From assembly GCF_047511655.1 (NCBI RefSeq), contig NC_133396.1, forward strand, positions 128,349,490 to 128,413,489: a stretch of DNA of 64,000 bases, in the 5' to 3' direction. The stretch's first letter is position 1; each line of letters starts with the position of its first letter. This DNA is from Castor canadensis (Eukaryota; Chordata; Mammalia; Rodentia; Castoridae). Shown here in pieces: positions 23,600 to 36,329 of the stretch. Below the pieces are notes generated by a model that was given only the letters and a program-made list of their open reading frames with translations, was not told the origin of the DNA and did not search any database. Made by a program: the position numbers and the translations under genes.

Positions 23600-25380
23600 A
23601 AGCGTTAGCATTAATTGAAGTATTGGCTTTACTCTGTTTTTTTTTTTTTCCCTTCAAAGAGGAAGCAGGAAAGGTGAGTCACTTTTTTGTTTATTAACAT
23701 ACTTTGTGTGTTAAACATTAATGGGAAAAAAATAAGTGAAATGTAAGCAAAATTTACATGAATTTTTTCAGATAAAACCTAAAACTTACAGAAAACAAAA
23801 CCCTCTCCCTTTGAGTGTATAGTTCAGAATTATGCCAACAAACTTTTGAGGTTGAATGCCCAAGTTCTCCACTCCGGAGGCTTTCTTGGTGAAGTTTGAG
23901 AAGCATAGACACGGATGTAAAATTAATTCTTTGGGACTTCTCAGTTATTTCCCAGACCTTATGAAGGACCTCAGTCGTCACAGCATCATATATGTTCTTT
24001 TTTTTTTTTTTAATTTGCAAAAGTAAGATATTTTACCTGCAGTAAGTTCACATAACTGTCTCTTTCCACTTTGACTTCCCTCCATCCCACCTCCCTTTGT
24101 GTGAGGTGGTGTTAAGAGTGGCCTCAGGCAGTTTTGGGATCTGGCTAAGGGGAAGTTCAATTGGGGATACATTTCGTTTTGGTAAGGTGGGATATTTTAT
24201 GAAGTTTACAGTCACTTCTGTGCATAAATATTGCCAGCCCTTGCAGTGAAGGAACAGCCTCCACAAACTCCCAATGAGACAGATCCGGGGCTCAGCCCTT
24301 GCCAAGGGCAGATGGTTAGGGGCTCAGCATTGCTAAAAGCTGTTAAGAATATTATTTCCTAGGTCTTTGTTATAAGGACCCTTTAGGTTTTTTTTTTCCT
24401 ACAAATGAGCAAAACTGTCTGAGGTGGAATGTTTGGCAACTTGGATGACAGCTGGACAAATGCCTTATCCTTGTCTGCTGTGAGTGGGGAGCTGTCAGCC
24501 AAGCAGTGCCTTCTTAGGCAACCCCAGGGCAGTCTGGCTGTTTTGAACACTTCTCCATCACCCTAAGCCAGGACTCTGACTCCATTCACAACCACTCCAG
24601 GCACCTTGCACCAGCTTTGGAAGACTTCACTTCAGGCAAGACAAGCCTGGGTGAAGTCTAGACGCTGCCCTGCAGCTATTCTCTCAGGACAGGAGGTAAG
24701 TATAGATTGACAGAAAGGAGGTATACTCACTTGAAGTTTGTGATTGGTGCATGTGTAAGGCCAGTGACTGGTGTGTAAGGCTATGACTGGTGGCACTGGA
24801 AACTGTGCACATGCATGGTAGAATTGCAAGGGTGCCATGCTCCCTGAGAAGCTTGCTACTTCTCAGTCTTGTTAGTTAGTCTTGGAGGCTTCTCCTGTGT
24901 ACTTCCCCCTCTCTCAGATTTGTAACATCAAGCCAAATAAAATCATAGGTAGAGGGAGCTGAGTTGGTAATAGGAAGAGGAGACAGATCCTGGGGCCTCC
25001 AGCCCTGAGGGTGGCAACAGTGGTGGCAGTAGCAGGAAGGCAGCAGAAGAGTTCCAGGCACAATCAGGGGCAGAAACTTCAGGAAGTATGAGATGATGAA
25101 GGACTGCAGAGATGATGGAGAGCTGAGGCTGTGGAAGGAGGAAGAGTGGACACCTGGTCACTGGAAGAATTCCAGAGAGCCTGCCAGACTTAAGAGGCAA
25201 TGGTCACTGACACTCATGTCACAAAGCTGAAATACTAGTTGCTATTGAGAGCCAGAAGTCCCAACACCTGGAGCTCAGAAGCTACAATGCTAGTCACTGG
25301 GTGCATGGCTGCTCTGACTCAAAGCCCACGGCAGTGACCTCTGACCTGAGCACTTACTTTATGAATGTTTAGTATTGCTG
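23600..25380. other. Mostly non-repetitive intergenic stretch
   Basis: Apart from T-runs near 23636 and 23999, I recognise no repeats or genes here. The composition is balanced and a conserved element is possible, but nothing in the sequence proves one. Confidence 0.5.
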
Positions 25381-26506
25381 CTGAACTCTACATTTAAAAA
25401 TGGTCAGTATGTCAAATTTTATGTTTCATGTATGTTATTACAATAAAAAATTGGACAAAAATACAGGATGGTTTAGTTAAATTTGAATTTCAGACATGCT
25501 GACACTAAAAAAGTATTCATTGGTTATCTGATATTCAGATTTAATTGGTGTCCTGTATTTTATCTGGCAACTTTAACCCCCATCCACCAAAAAACAACTA
25601 AAAATACACATATATCCACAAATACAAATGTATACATACATGATCACATATATCCCATACATGTATGGGATCAAAGAGGTGACAAGATAAAAGGAATCAT
25701 TAAGTATGGTGAATGTACTGTATCAAAGAAGAAGGTAATTAATTAATATACTCAGAATTATGACAATATTACAAACTCACACGATGACAGGCAAAGAATT
25801 TTCCCAGTTTCACAGACCCACAGAGAACTTAGCTTCAATTCTACTTCAGTCATGGGTCAAAGAACACACAGAATACAACATCTCACTTGCTCTGATCTCA
25901 AAGGGATATTTTCCTTTACAGTGAGCAAAAAAAGTTTTCTTAATTGATTTGAAATTACAAATAGGCAAACTTTCAAATAAAAGAAAAGTAACAGACCATG
26001 TTCTGTCATCTCTTAGCTGACAAAGCATAAACATCCAGCATGCTGATGTTAACAGAAAATACTCAGACCATAAAATCAAGTGCCTCGTTACTGTTACCAC
26101 CAGTTGGGAATAGCTTCTCAACTGTGCCAAACAAAACCAGAGCCAAATTTGGCCAAAAACCTTAAAAATAAAAACACAGGGTACAAATAAAAAGGGAGAT
26201 GGAGACTAAGGTTATATTTCCACTTGGGACTCACGCCAGGGTCCAAAAATAAAGTATGCTTAAACTTAAATATTTCATCAGGAGTGCTTCAAAGGCGATA
26301 CTCTCAAACTGGTTCTGGTGGAAAGGTCCACTTGGGCATCAGTCCATAATAAAGTATGCTATTCAAAAAGTCAGAAATACTCTTTTTTATACAAATAATA
26401 CAACAACCCTATATCAAAAATGTGTCAACTTATTATGACAGAATCATGGACAATACAGTATTGGAGGAACTGTATTTTACAGATATATTATTTTAAAGAA
26501 TGTTGA

Positions 26507-27345
26507 GGCTGGTCCTGATGGTACATGCCTGTAATCCCAGAACGTTGGAGGCTGAGAAATCTACAAATTAGTCTATAAGTTCACAAATTTGGGCTCTACA
26601 GATGATAATTAGGGAAGTTGTACATAGGTATATTCTACAGAGGTCAACAACTCTTGCTAAACAACGCTCCAGGAAGACACAGTGGGAGTATGGCTCAGAT
26701 GATAGCGCCTGCTTGGCCCTGAGTTCAAACCCCAAAACCATACAAAAAAGATATGGAAAACCTAAGCTATAATTATTTTGTTTATTTCTAAGTTTTTTCT
26801 TTCTCTTTTTTTTTTTTTTTTTGGTAGGAGGTTTTTTTTTTTTTTTTGGTTTGGGGTTTGAACTCAGGGCTTCATCCTTACAAAGCAGGTGCTCTACTGC
26901 TCGAGGCACAGCTCCAGTCCATTTTGCTCTGGTTATTTTGAGATGGGATCTCTCAAACTATTTGCCCAGGCTAGGCTCAAACTGCAATCCTCCCAATCTG
27001 AGCCTTCCAAATAGCTAGCATGACAGGCATTAGCTTTTGTTCTTGCTCTTTAGATGCCTGTGACATCTGAAAATTCTAAAGACTGCAGATCTTGCGTACT
27101 GTCTATGCATCTCTCCTATTTGGTACTTGGCCGTGAGAACTCTAGCTACTCCTAGTAGTGTCGTGTGTGAATTGTATCGGGTTCCCCCTCCCAGCATCCT
27201 AGCAACTGTTTTTAGGCAGTAAGCTGTGCCAAATGTAGGCTTTTATTTGTTTGCTTATTTTGTTTTTTTGCAGTCCTGTGGTTTGAATTCATGACTTTGT
27301 GCTTGCTAGGCAGGTGCTCTACCCTTGATCCAGGACTGAGGAGCT
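26507..27345. repeat. SINE group: B1 and tRNA pieces (+), then antisense dimer and ID-like copies
   Basis: Pieces lie at 26507-26560, 26675-26745, 26820-27030 (antisense dimer after long T-runs) and 27245-27345 (antisense ID-like). Another antisense tRNA-type copy lies at 27645-27738 and an ID-like one at 28590-28675. Confidence 0.7.
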
Positions 27346-27419
27346 CTGTAGGGACCCATAGGTCAGGAATCAGTGCATTTAGTGGTCTGGTGTTGAATAT
27401 TTTGAAAATAATTGCTTTG

Positions 27420-29540
27420 AATATTTCGCCTAATGGTTAGGCTGTTTCAGTTAGGAGGGTAAATCCATTTCCTACTACTCACTTTAACTTGATTTATTTT
27501 TCTTGCCTCATTTCATTGGTTAGATTCAGTACAACATTAACAGAGGATATGAGAGCAAATATTGCTTTCTTCCTGACTATACAGGCATTTAATATTCATG
27601 TAGACACTACAAAGATCCATCACAAGCCTAATCTCATTTATTTTTATTTATTTTTTTGGTGGCACTGGGGGTTTGAACTCAGGGCCTTGCACTTGCAAAG
27701 CAGGCACTCCACCACTTGCGCCATTCTGCCAGTCCAGGTATCCAATATTCAATCATTACATATTGAACATGATAGTGGATGTTGGTTTTTCATAAATGAC
27801 TATTCCTAATATGCTGGGTTTATTAGGAATGGGTGTTGGATTTTCTTAATGATTTTGTGTAAGTGGTCACATGTTTTTCTTTGTATTTCAGAGTATTCAT
27901 CCATTTCTTTTAAATTATCTATGTTATTGGTATTAACTTGTTCTGATATTTCCTTGTCCTTTTTTATTTTGCCTTTCTGAGGCTCAAACTCAAGGACTCA
28001 CATGTCTTTGTAACATATGCAACATTTTATCACATCTCTATTCCTGGTTTTGGTAATTCATATCAGTTCTTTTTCTTGACCAGTCTAGCTAGAAGCCTAT
28101 CAACTTCATTGATCTTCTAAAAACCAGAATCCTAGGTATTGTCTCCATTGAATTTCTCTATTATTTTTCTGTTTTCTACCTCATTGATTTTCATTCTCAT
28201 CCTTTACTTCTTTTCTTCTGCTTATTTTGGATTTTATTTTATTCGTTTTCTGGTTCTTAAGGTAGAAACGGAAACCATTAAGATTTTTCTTTACAAAATT
28301 CAGTCATTATTTCTTCAAATACTTTTTCTATACTCTATGCTCATTTGGGGACTTCCTACATACATATTGGGGACTACCTGAAGCTGTCCCACAGTTTACT
28401 GAGGCTACATTCATTTTTCTGTTCTTTTTGTGTTTCGTTTTGGATAGCTTCAGATATGTCTCCAGATGGATTAACCTTTTCTTCCACAATGACTAATCTG
28501 CTCTTAGTTCTATCCAGCATGTTTGTCACTGGCACTGGAGTTTGTAGCCCTAGAAAATTAATCTCTTCTGTCTTTACTTTTTTTAATTAAAAAAATTCCA
28601 CTGGTGAGGATCAAACCCAAGACCTCTTACATACCAAGCAAGCATTCTACCACCGAGCCATACCCTGAGTCCCAGTTGTTTTTGTGTGTGTTTGTTTTGA
28701 TCCTCCAATCCTTCATATTCCTTCACTTCCTTGAATATATAGAATATACTTAGAATTAATTGACAAGGATATTAAAGAAATTGTATCATGTGTTTTTCCA
28801 GGTGTATTTCTACTTATTTTCTCATTTGTGGTTACACGTTCTGGTTCTTTGTGTGTCTAATCATTTTGAACTGTATGTGTCACTGAATGTCACTTTGTCC
28901 AGTATTAGATATAATTGCATTCTTATATTCTTGGGCTTTGGTCCTGGGACCCAGTTAAGTCATTTGCAAATAGCTCGTTCCCTTTAAATCTTGCACTTAG
29001 CTTTGTTAGGCGAGAGCAAACCAATCTTAATCTGGGGCTAATTTTGTTCAGCCCTAATGCAGTGGTCTTCAAGTATCATGTGTGAAGCAATGTAACGGGT
29101 GGGGCCTTTCTCTGTGGCTGTGGGACTACACGTGGCCCCAGCACTTGGTGAGGAATCGGAAGGAGTGTTCATTGCGGTGTGTATTTCCGCCGCCTGTGTT
29201 TCTTTGCATAGGTGTGCTGATTGGTATTCAGACTTGTGGGAAAAGTGCTTATCACCAGCTCTCGCTCCTCAGTGCTCTGCCCTAAAAACTTTGTCTTGGC
29301 CTTCACGGATTCTCACCCTTGGGCTCCTCCCCCCTGCACTAAGGCATGAGAAAAAAAGATCTCTCCAGGCAGTAAGTTGAGTCAATTGTATAGCTTGCCT
29401 CTTAGGATTGGGCTCGTGGAGATCACTATCCTGAATGTCTGTTGTCCTGTGTCTGAGATCTACTGTTTCGTATCTCATCCAGAATTTATTTCTGGCAAGA
29501 GGCTAAATCTAGATCCTCTTATTCCGTCTTCACTAGAAGA
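27420..29540 (-). mobile_element. Old L1 (L1M-like), antisense, ORF2 and upstream part
   Basis: The plus strand shows the complement of old L1 ORF2. Landmarks are TTGGTTAGATTCAGTACAAC at about 27515 and TTCATTGATCTTCTAAAAACCAG near 28105. Sequence at 28285-29540 resembles complementary L1M upstream or ORF1 regions. It is broken by SINEs at about 27645 and 28590 and has many stops. Confidence 0.55.
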
Positions 29541-29647
29541 CTACTGACTTTTATATTATGATTATGAGCCACTCGAGAGTAAGCCTAAACCTTCTGTGAA
29601 TCTAATGAAAACTTTTGACTCATTATCTTAAAAAACTGAATGCTTCT

Positions 29648-30895
29648 GGTCAGGTGCTGGTGGCTCACACCTGTAATCTTAGGTACTTGGGAGACTGAGA
29701 TTGGGAGGATTGTAGTTTGAGGCCAGCTTGGGCAAATAACTCATGAGATTCCCATCTCCAAAATGACCAGAGCAAAATGGGCTGGAGGAGTGGTCAAGCA
29801 GTACAATGTCTTCTTTCCAAGTATGAAGCCCTGAGTTCAAGCTCCAGTACCACCAAAATAAAATGCTCCTCCAAATCTTTTTTTTTTTTTCTTTCTTTCC
29901 ATTTTTTGAAACAAGGTCTTGCTAGGTAGCCTAGCCAGATTGTGGCCTCAAACTCAACGATCCTCTTGCCTCTGCCTCCAGAGTGCCAGGATTACAGCTG
30001 TGCAACACCATACTCAGCTCAAATCTTTAATTTCAGATTGGTTCACTACTAGCTCCTGTATCTATTATGGAGGGTCCCATTATCATATTCAGACTTCTTG
30101 GTTTATTTTTGCTTTACTTTTGTTTTCTTTGCAGTACTGGGGCTTGAACTCAGGGCCTTCACCTTGAGCCATTCTACCAGTCCTATTTTTGTGAAGAGTT
30201 TTTCGAGATAGGGTCTCGAGGAACTATTTGCCTGGGCTGGCTTCAAACCAAGATCCTCCTGATCTCTGCCTCCTGAGTAAGTAGGATTACAGGCATGAGC
30301 CACTGGCACCTGGCTGTATTTTTCCTTTTCAATATTTGTGAGTTGCTTTTCTGTCTTTTCTCTCCTTCTCTTTATTCTTATTTTTTTTATTTAATCATTT
30401 CACTGATTTTATCTTTTTTTGTTGGTAGTACTGTGGTTTGAACTCAGGGCCTTGCTCTTGCTAGATAGGCATTCTACCACTTCAACTATGCCTCCAGTCC
30501 TGAATTTATTTATTCACTTATTTATTTTGGTGGTGGTACTGTGATTTGAATTCAGGGCCTCATGCTTACTAGGCAGGCACTCTACCTCTTGAGCCACTCC
30601 ACCAGCCATTTTTTATGTTGGGTATTTTTGAGATAGGGTTTCACAAACTATTTGCCCAGACTGGCTTAGAACTGCAGTCTTCCTGATCTCAGCCTCCTGA
30701 GTAGCTAGGATTACAGTCGTGAGTCATCACCACCCAGCTGATTTTATCTATTGCTACCATAACCATCATATCTACCTCTTTAAAAATCAGTATCTTTTTT
30801 TTGAGACACCTCAGGTAGGCCTTGAACTTGCAACCCTCCTGCTGCCACCTTATGAGTGCTGCAACTTTAGGGATGCACCACCACACCTGATAAAA
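29648..30895. repeat. Dense SINE cluster
   Basis: In order: a sense dimer (29648-29865), antisense B1 (29885-30020), antisense dimer (30118-30315), antisense tRNA-type (30410-30502), antisense dimer (30520-30740) and antisense B1 (30795-30895). Nearly the whole 1.25 kb is SINE-derived. Confidence 0.85.
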
Positions 30896-31107
30896 ATATC
30901 AGTACTCTGATGTTATAAACTGAAGGCAATAAACCCTGCCAATGCCTGCTCTTTGCCTACAACCAACTAACTGTCCTGCACTGACCTTCCTGAGTTCCCG
31001 TCCAACAGCCCAACTGTGAATTCTCTAATCTCATTACCTCCAGGAACCTCACTTTAGACAGCGAGCTATTTCTGTTTGCAACATCTTGGAGTTCATACAA
31101 TCTAGGA

Positions 31108-31497
31108 CAGTGTCGTCTAACAGAAATATAATGCAAGGCACATATATAATTTTAAATTTCCTAGCAACCATGAAAAGGAATAATAGGTAAAAATCATTTA
31201 AAGTAATATTTTCATTTAACCTATTATACCAAAGGTTGATTTCAAATTTATAAATACAAAAAAATGAAATACTTTAGTTCCTATTTTTGTACTTTGAAAT
31301 TGTGTATTTTACACTCCTTAGTACATTCAACTGGGATTATAAATTTTCATTAAATGTACAGCTAAAAAAGTAGATTTGCCACCCAAATTGTTCCAAACAT
31401 ACTTAAAAAGCTTTATAAACTAAAAAAGCAGGCTTTGGAGTCACAGTAGCCATATTTCAAGCCACCTACTGTCTATGGCAACTGTGTTGGACAGCAC
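31108..31497. mobile_element. Non-autonomous hAT-like DNA transposon (MER5-like)
   Basis: The outer ends resemble an inverted pair: CAGTGTCGTCTAAC on the left and GTTGGACAGCAC on the right. The inside has AACAGAAATATAATG and CATATTTCAAGCCACCTAC, as in old Charlie-derived elements. No transposase is encoded. Confidence 0.5.
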
Positions 31498-31689
31498 AAG
31501 CGTAGGCCATTTATGAAGAGCTGCTTATTACTGTCTTTCCACAGTGTTTGTGCTTTCTATCTCTACACACACACAAAAAAATTAAAATGTTGCCAAACCT
31601 TGGTAAAACAGACTTCACAACAAGGAGCAGGTCTCAAAACTCAGCACAGGAACAGAATCAATATTTGCTTTTAAAGAACACTGAAGAGG

Positions 31690-31912
31690 TAGTTAGCTGG
31701 GCATGGTGACAAACATCTGTAATCTCCCCTATTCTGGGAGGCTGAGGCAGCAGCTTTGAAAGTTCAAGGCCAGCTGGGCAAGTGAGTGAGACCCTGTCTC
31801 AAAAATAAAATAAAACAGTGCTGGGATGGGGCTCAGTGGTAGAGCACTTGCTGAGATTGGACAAAGCCCTGGGTTCCATCTCTCGTACTGCAAAACAAAA
31901 ACAACAAAACAA
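31690..31912 (+). repeat. B1-like SINE followed by an ID-like SINE
   Basis: B1 runs from 31690 to about 31807. The ID-like copy has GGGGCTCAGTGGTAGAGCAC and GCCCTGGGTTCCATCTCTCG. Confidence 0.85.
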
Positions 31913-32999
31913 AACCCGAGATATTCAAACCTCAAATACTAATTTTTGGGAAAACATCAACAAAAAAACCAGATCTACAACCAAATTTTGATGTTTTTCA
32001 TTGCAATAACCTGTCTCTAACAGGTCTGTAATCAATTCAACTTGCCTTATTTTCTTTGGGCAAAGTTATTCTCCCCGGGTATGCATGCTCCAAATTTCCT
32101 TCTCAGAAGATAAGAACTACAAAATATTGATAGTTTAGAATACAGAAACTCCTCATAGAAGTGCACTTGATGAAGTACAAAAGAGATGCACAAAGATGTT
32201 CACTGTAGCATAATTTATAATGGTAAAATCTGAAATACACGTTTCATAAATTATCAACTTGATGGAATGCTATGCACAAAGCCTAGAGGACAGCAGGAAG
32301 TGGTTGTTATAGGACGCGTGATTATTGATGATATTTTAAAAATCTCTGTGTCATAATAAACTGTTTTAACAATGGAATCTGGAAAAAAAGGAACACCCTC
32401 AAGTGGAAACAGGGTATAAAAACTGGAGCACAAAGTACTTTTTCTTTTCTTTTGCTGCCTGAAGGAAATTAACAATAAGAGGAGAAAAGGAAATGCCCTC
32501 CGTGACCTTCCCTCCAGCCTTTCCTGCTGTTAATTCCTTGACACTGAACTCTGGCCAAGAGTTTAGAAGCAGCCTATACATAAGTGGAATCAGCCCTGGG
32601 TTTCCGCTAAGAAAGGGTGGGAAGAATATGTATGGAAAGATCTCAACTAGAAGCCAAGAAAAGACCCATTTGGCAAAAAATAACTTCACACCTCTTCAAA
32701 AAGAATGACCTAAAAAATACCTAATCCAAAAGTTTGTTAATTTTTAAAAATTCTTAAATGGGACACTTTCCAAGCCGATGTGACTCCTGATAAATGTGTA
32801 AAGCAAAGAGCAATGAGGCACTGTGGGACTTGCTAGCTAAAGGTATGACAAAAAAGCACGAAAGACAGGAGGGAGAGTTAGAGGGATACCATAATACTAT
32901 ACTACAATAAAGATGCATATTGTAATCCCTAGGGAATCACTTCCTTTTTTTTAAAAAAAGCCAATAGTTGAAATAAAATGGGATCATAAAAATAATCCA

Positions 33000-33275
33000 G
33001 GTAGGCATGGTGACTCATGTTTGTAATCCCAGCACTCAGCGGAGACAGGATTGAGTTTGAGGCTAGTCTGGGCTACATAGCAAGACCCTGTCTCAAAATA
33101 ATAATAATAATAATTCAAAAGAAGGCAGAAAAAAATGAAGAAATGGGACAAATTTAAAAAATAACAAAAAAATAAGGTGGTGCACACCTGTAATTCCAGT
33201 ACTTGGAAGCTAAGGCAAGAGGACCACAAGTTCAAGACTAGCTTGCCCTACATCGTGAGACCCTGTTTCAAAAAA
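33000..33275 (+). repeat. Two B1-like SINEs
   Basis: Both show CTGTAAT-CCAG and AGACCCTGT-TCA. The first ends in an ATA-rich tail (33098-33113). Another B1-like copy lies at about 34020-34135 and a left-monomer piece at 34300-34400. Confidence 0.75.
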
Positions 33276-33361
33276 AGGAAAAGACAATGAACACCTTATA
33301 TTGCTATCTTAAACAAAAATGTCTTTTTTTTTTTTAATGGAAATAGGTAAAACATGTCCTG

Positions 33362-33630
33362 TGTGGAGGTTGGTACCAGTGGGAGGGGGCGGGGGAGGAT
33401 TAAGGAAAGGGTGTAGGATGGTGAATGTGGTAGAAATACTAGGTACTCATGTATGAAAATGGAAAAATGAGACCTGTTGAAACTATTCCAGGAATGGGGG
33501 AAAGAGGATAAAGAAGAATGATGGAGGGGGTGAATTCAACTATGACATACTGCAAGAACTTTTGTAAATGTCACAGTGTACCCCTAGTGTACAATAATAT
33601 AATAAAAAAAATGCAAAAAAAAAAAGCAAA
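33362..33630 (+). repeat. Retroposon 3' end of the same unassigned family (copy 2)
   Basis: This is the second copy of the unit at 327-565, here followed by a longer A-rich tail (33600-33645). It shares the GGGGGTGAATTCAACTATGA block and the CAGTGTACCCC block. It is probably an older or different L1 3' UTR subfamily from the young copies listed above. Confidence 0.7.
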
Positions 33631-33660
33631 AGCAAAAAATAGGACAGCCAAGAACTATGA

Positions 33661-33731
33661 AGTAAAAGGGAGAGAGGGAGGGAAAAGGAGATGGAGGGAA
33701 GGAAGAAGATGGAAGGAAGGGGGGCAGGGAA
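33661..33731 (+). repeat. Purine-rich low-complexity tract
   Basis: The stretch is almost entirely A and G with GGAA and GAGGG units. Confidence 0.85.
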
Positions 33732-34418
33732 ATGTTTTGAATATTCAAAACTTCTACTTTAAGAAACTAGAAAAAGATAAAAGTAAGCCCAAAGAGATAG
33801 AGGAAATAATAAAGAGCAGAAATAAATGAAGTTTGAAAATTATAAAATATTAGAGAAAAATCACACAAAATGTAAAGATGGTTCTTTGAGAAGATCAATA
33901 AAAAGTGATAAAATTCTGGTGAGATTGCTCAAGAAAAAAAGGCAAAGATACAAATTAAACTATTAGGAATGAAAAAGAAGCTATCTCTGCAGATCACTGG
34001 CATTACAAAGACAAGGGAAGTCAGGAGTAATGATCCATTCCCCATCCCAACTGCTTGGGAAGGTAAGGCAGGAAGACAGCAAGTTCAAGGGGCATCCTGG
34101 GCAAATTAATAGGGGTCTGTCTCCAAAATAAAATAAAATAAAATAAACAAAAAAGGTGAGGGGATATGAACTACTTTACGTCAATAACTTTAAGACCTCC
34201 TAAAGCTCACTCAAATAGAAGTATATAATCTGAATAGTCCCTAGACTTATTAAAGTACTTGAATTTGTAGTTTAAATGTTCTACCATAAAAACAAGCCAT
34301 GAGAGCTGGGCGCTGGTGGTTCACGCTTGTAATCCTAGCTACTCCAGAGGCAGAGATCAAGAGGGTCACAGTTGCCAGCCGGGCAACAAAAGTGAGACCC
34401 TATCAAGAACAAAGAACT

Positions 34419-35031
34419 GGACAAAGGAACAAATTTGAAAGCAACAGTAAAGTTTTATTGGAAGGGAAAGTATACACTGCACAAAAGAATGAATGGTAGG
34501 CTCTGGCCAGATGGCACAGAAGCCCCTGTGTTTGTTCAAAGAGCAATTTATAGGTTGTAAAGGGCCAAGGGCGAGGTGGGGGGAGAGGGGGATCTGGATG
34601 GTCTTTGCAGGGGGGCTAGGGTGAAGGACAGGTTCGATTGACAAGGTCTTATTTATAATATGATGTGTTCTGCACATGCTCTTCTGCTGATTCTCAGGCC
34701 TTTAATTGTAAATATACATAGTTGTGACCAGTTTCATAAGGTCTTAAGTAGAGGCCTTTACGTGAGAGGTCAGATTGAGGAGATTTCCCTTTACCTGACA
34801 TGTGCCATTTTTCTGTCTGACCTGGTCAAGAGACTCCCTTGTCTTTTGGGGAACTCACAACTGCAGAGGAATTTACAATTGGAAAGGAATTTGTAACTGA
34901 AGGGATGTCCTAGGCAGGTACTGAGTGGGGACAAGGAGGAATTTGGCATGGAGTGACCTTTTACTGAGGAGAGTTGAGTCCCATGGTAGTTTTTTTTTCT
35001 TTCCCTGATACCAGCCTACTTCAACCAAACA
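34419..35031 (-). mobile_element. ERV1-like solo LTR
   Basis: On the minus strand it begins TGTTTGGTTGAAGTAGGC. It has a TATAAAT box (34552-34546), then AATAAA (34459-34454) within CCAATAAAACTTTACTG, and a short U5. The box-to-signal spacing of about 90 bases fits an LTR promoter and R region. The lower boundary is uncertain (34,400-34,420) and no clean target duplication is seen. Confidence 0.65.
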
Positions 35032-35074
35032 CATTAAAAAAAAGAGAAAAAAAAAAAAAGCATTAAAAAACAGA

Positions 35075-35160
35075 AACCTGGGTTGGTGAAGTGGCTCAAG
35101 TGGAGAGTGCCTGCTCAGCAAGTGTGAGGCCCTGAGTTCAAACCCAGGTCCACAAAAACC
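35075..35160 (+). repeat. tRNA-type SINE
   Basis: GGTGAAGTGGCTCAAGTGGA and GAGGCCCTGAGTTCAAACCC are present. Confidence 0.85.
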
Positions 35161-35194
35161 TGATAAAACCTTGAAATTCAAAAAATGAAAACTT

Positions 35195-36325
35195 GTGTTC
35201 TTTAAAGACTTTTTAGTGACATGAAAAGACAAGCCACAAACCAGGAGAAAATATGTGTAAAACATCTACTGATAAGGATCTTTTCATTCAGAATATATAA
35301 AGACTGCTCCCGAAACAAAAAGGAAAACAAGCCAATTTAAAAATGGGCAGGGCTGGGGCGTAGCTCACTGGTAGAGCACTTGCCTTGCATATATGCAATT
35401 TAATCCCTGGGTTTAATCCCTGGCAGTGAAGGAAAAGGAAAAAAAGATGTCAAATAAGCATATGAAAAGATACAAAAAATCATTTGTCATCAGGAAAATG
35501 CAAATTAGAAGAATGACATTGTTATACTGCTACTGAACGAAGAAAACAAAAACTAAAAAAATGTGACAATACCAAATGCTAATGAGATACAGGGCAGCGA
35601 GAATTCTCTTGTATATTGTTAATGGAAATGTAAAATGATATGGCCACTTTCTTTTCTTTTCTTCTTTTGAAACAGGGTCTTACGATGTAGCCCAGGCTGG
35701 CCTCTAACAAATGATCCTTCTTTCCTCAGCCTCCTGAGCACTGGGATTACATGTGTGCACAATCACACCTACACAGCCACTTTTAAAACTGTCTGGTAGC
35801 ATTTTATAAAGTACACTCTAGTCCTTTAAGCTACCCTTTGCACTCCTAGATATTTACTTAAGAAGTTTGAAAGATGGCCACACGAAGGCCTGCACATAAA
35901 TTTTACAGTTTATGCATAATTGTCTTAAACTGAAAACCCAAATGTCAATTAATTTAATAAGCAAGTGGTGATATATTCATAAAATCAAATAGTATTCTGC
36001 AACAAAACGGATCAAACTATTGGTTAAGTGCAACATGAATGAATCTTAAAATTATACTGAAGAAGTCAGACACAAAAGACTACATAGATTTCAGCTGTAT
36101 CACGTTGTGGAAAGTGTAAAACTACAGGGTCAGAAATCCTGACCGAAGGTAGAAATGAAGTAGACTGACTACAAAGGGGTCTGCAAGCAACGTGTTAGAT
36201 CATAAAAATATTTTGACTGTGGTGGTCATTATTTGACTGCATACATTTGCAAAGTATTATCAAAGCATACATATAAAAAGCATGAGTTTTTACCACCTGT
36301 GAATAAACATAACTGAAAAAAACCC
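35195..36325 (+). mobile_element. Old L1 (L1M-like), ORF2 C-terminal region and 3' UTR
   Basis: Landmarks include GACAAGCCACAAACCAGGAG, AATTTAAAAATGGGCAG, AAGCATATGAAAAGATAC and, further on, AAGTCAGACACAAAAGACTACA. These are typical of the last kilobase of old mammalian L1. An ID-like SINE (35345-35430) and an antisense B1 (35645-35785) are inserted. Confidence 0.65.
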
Positions 36326-36329
36326 AAAA

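Noticed and set aside
34873-35265. 130-codon open frame on the minus strand
   Set aside because: It spans an LTR, a T-run and an antisense tRNA-type SINE.
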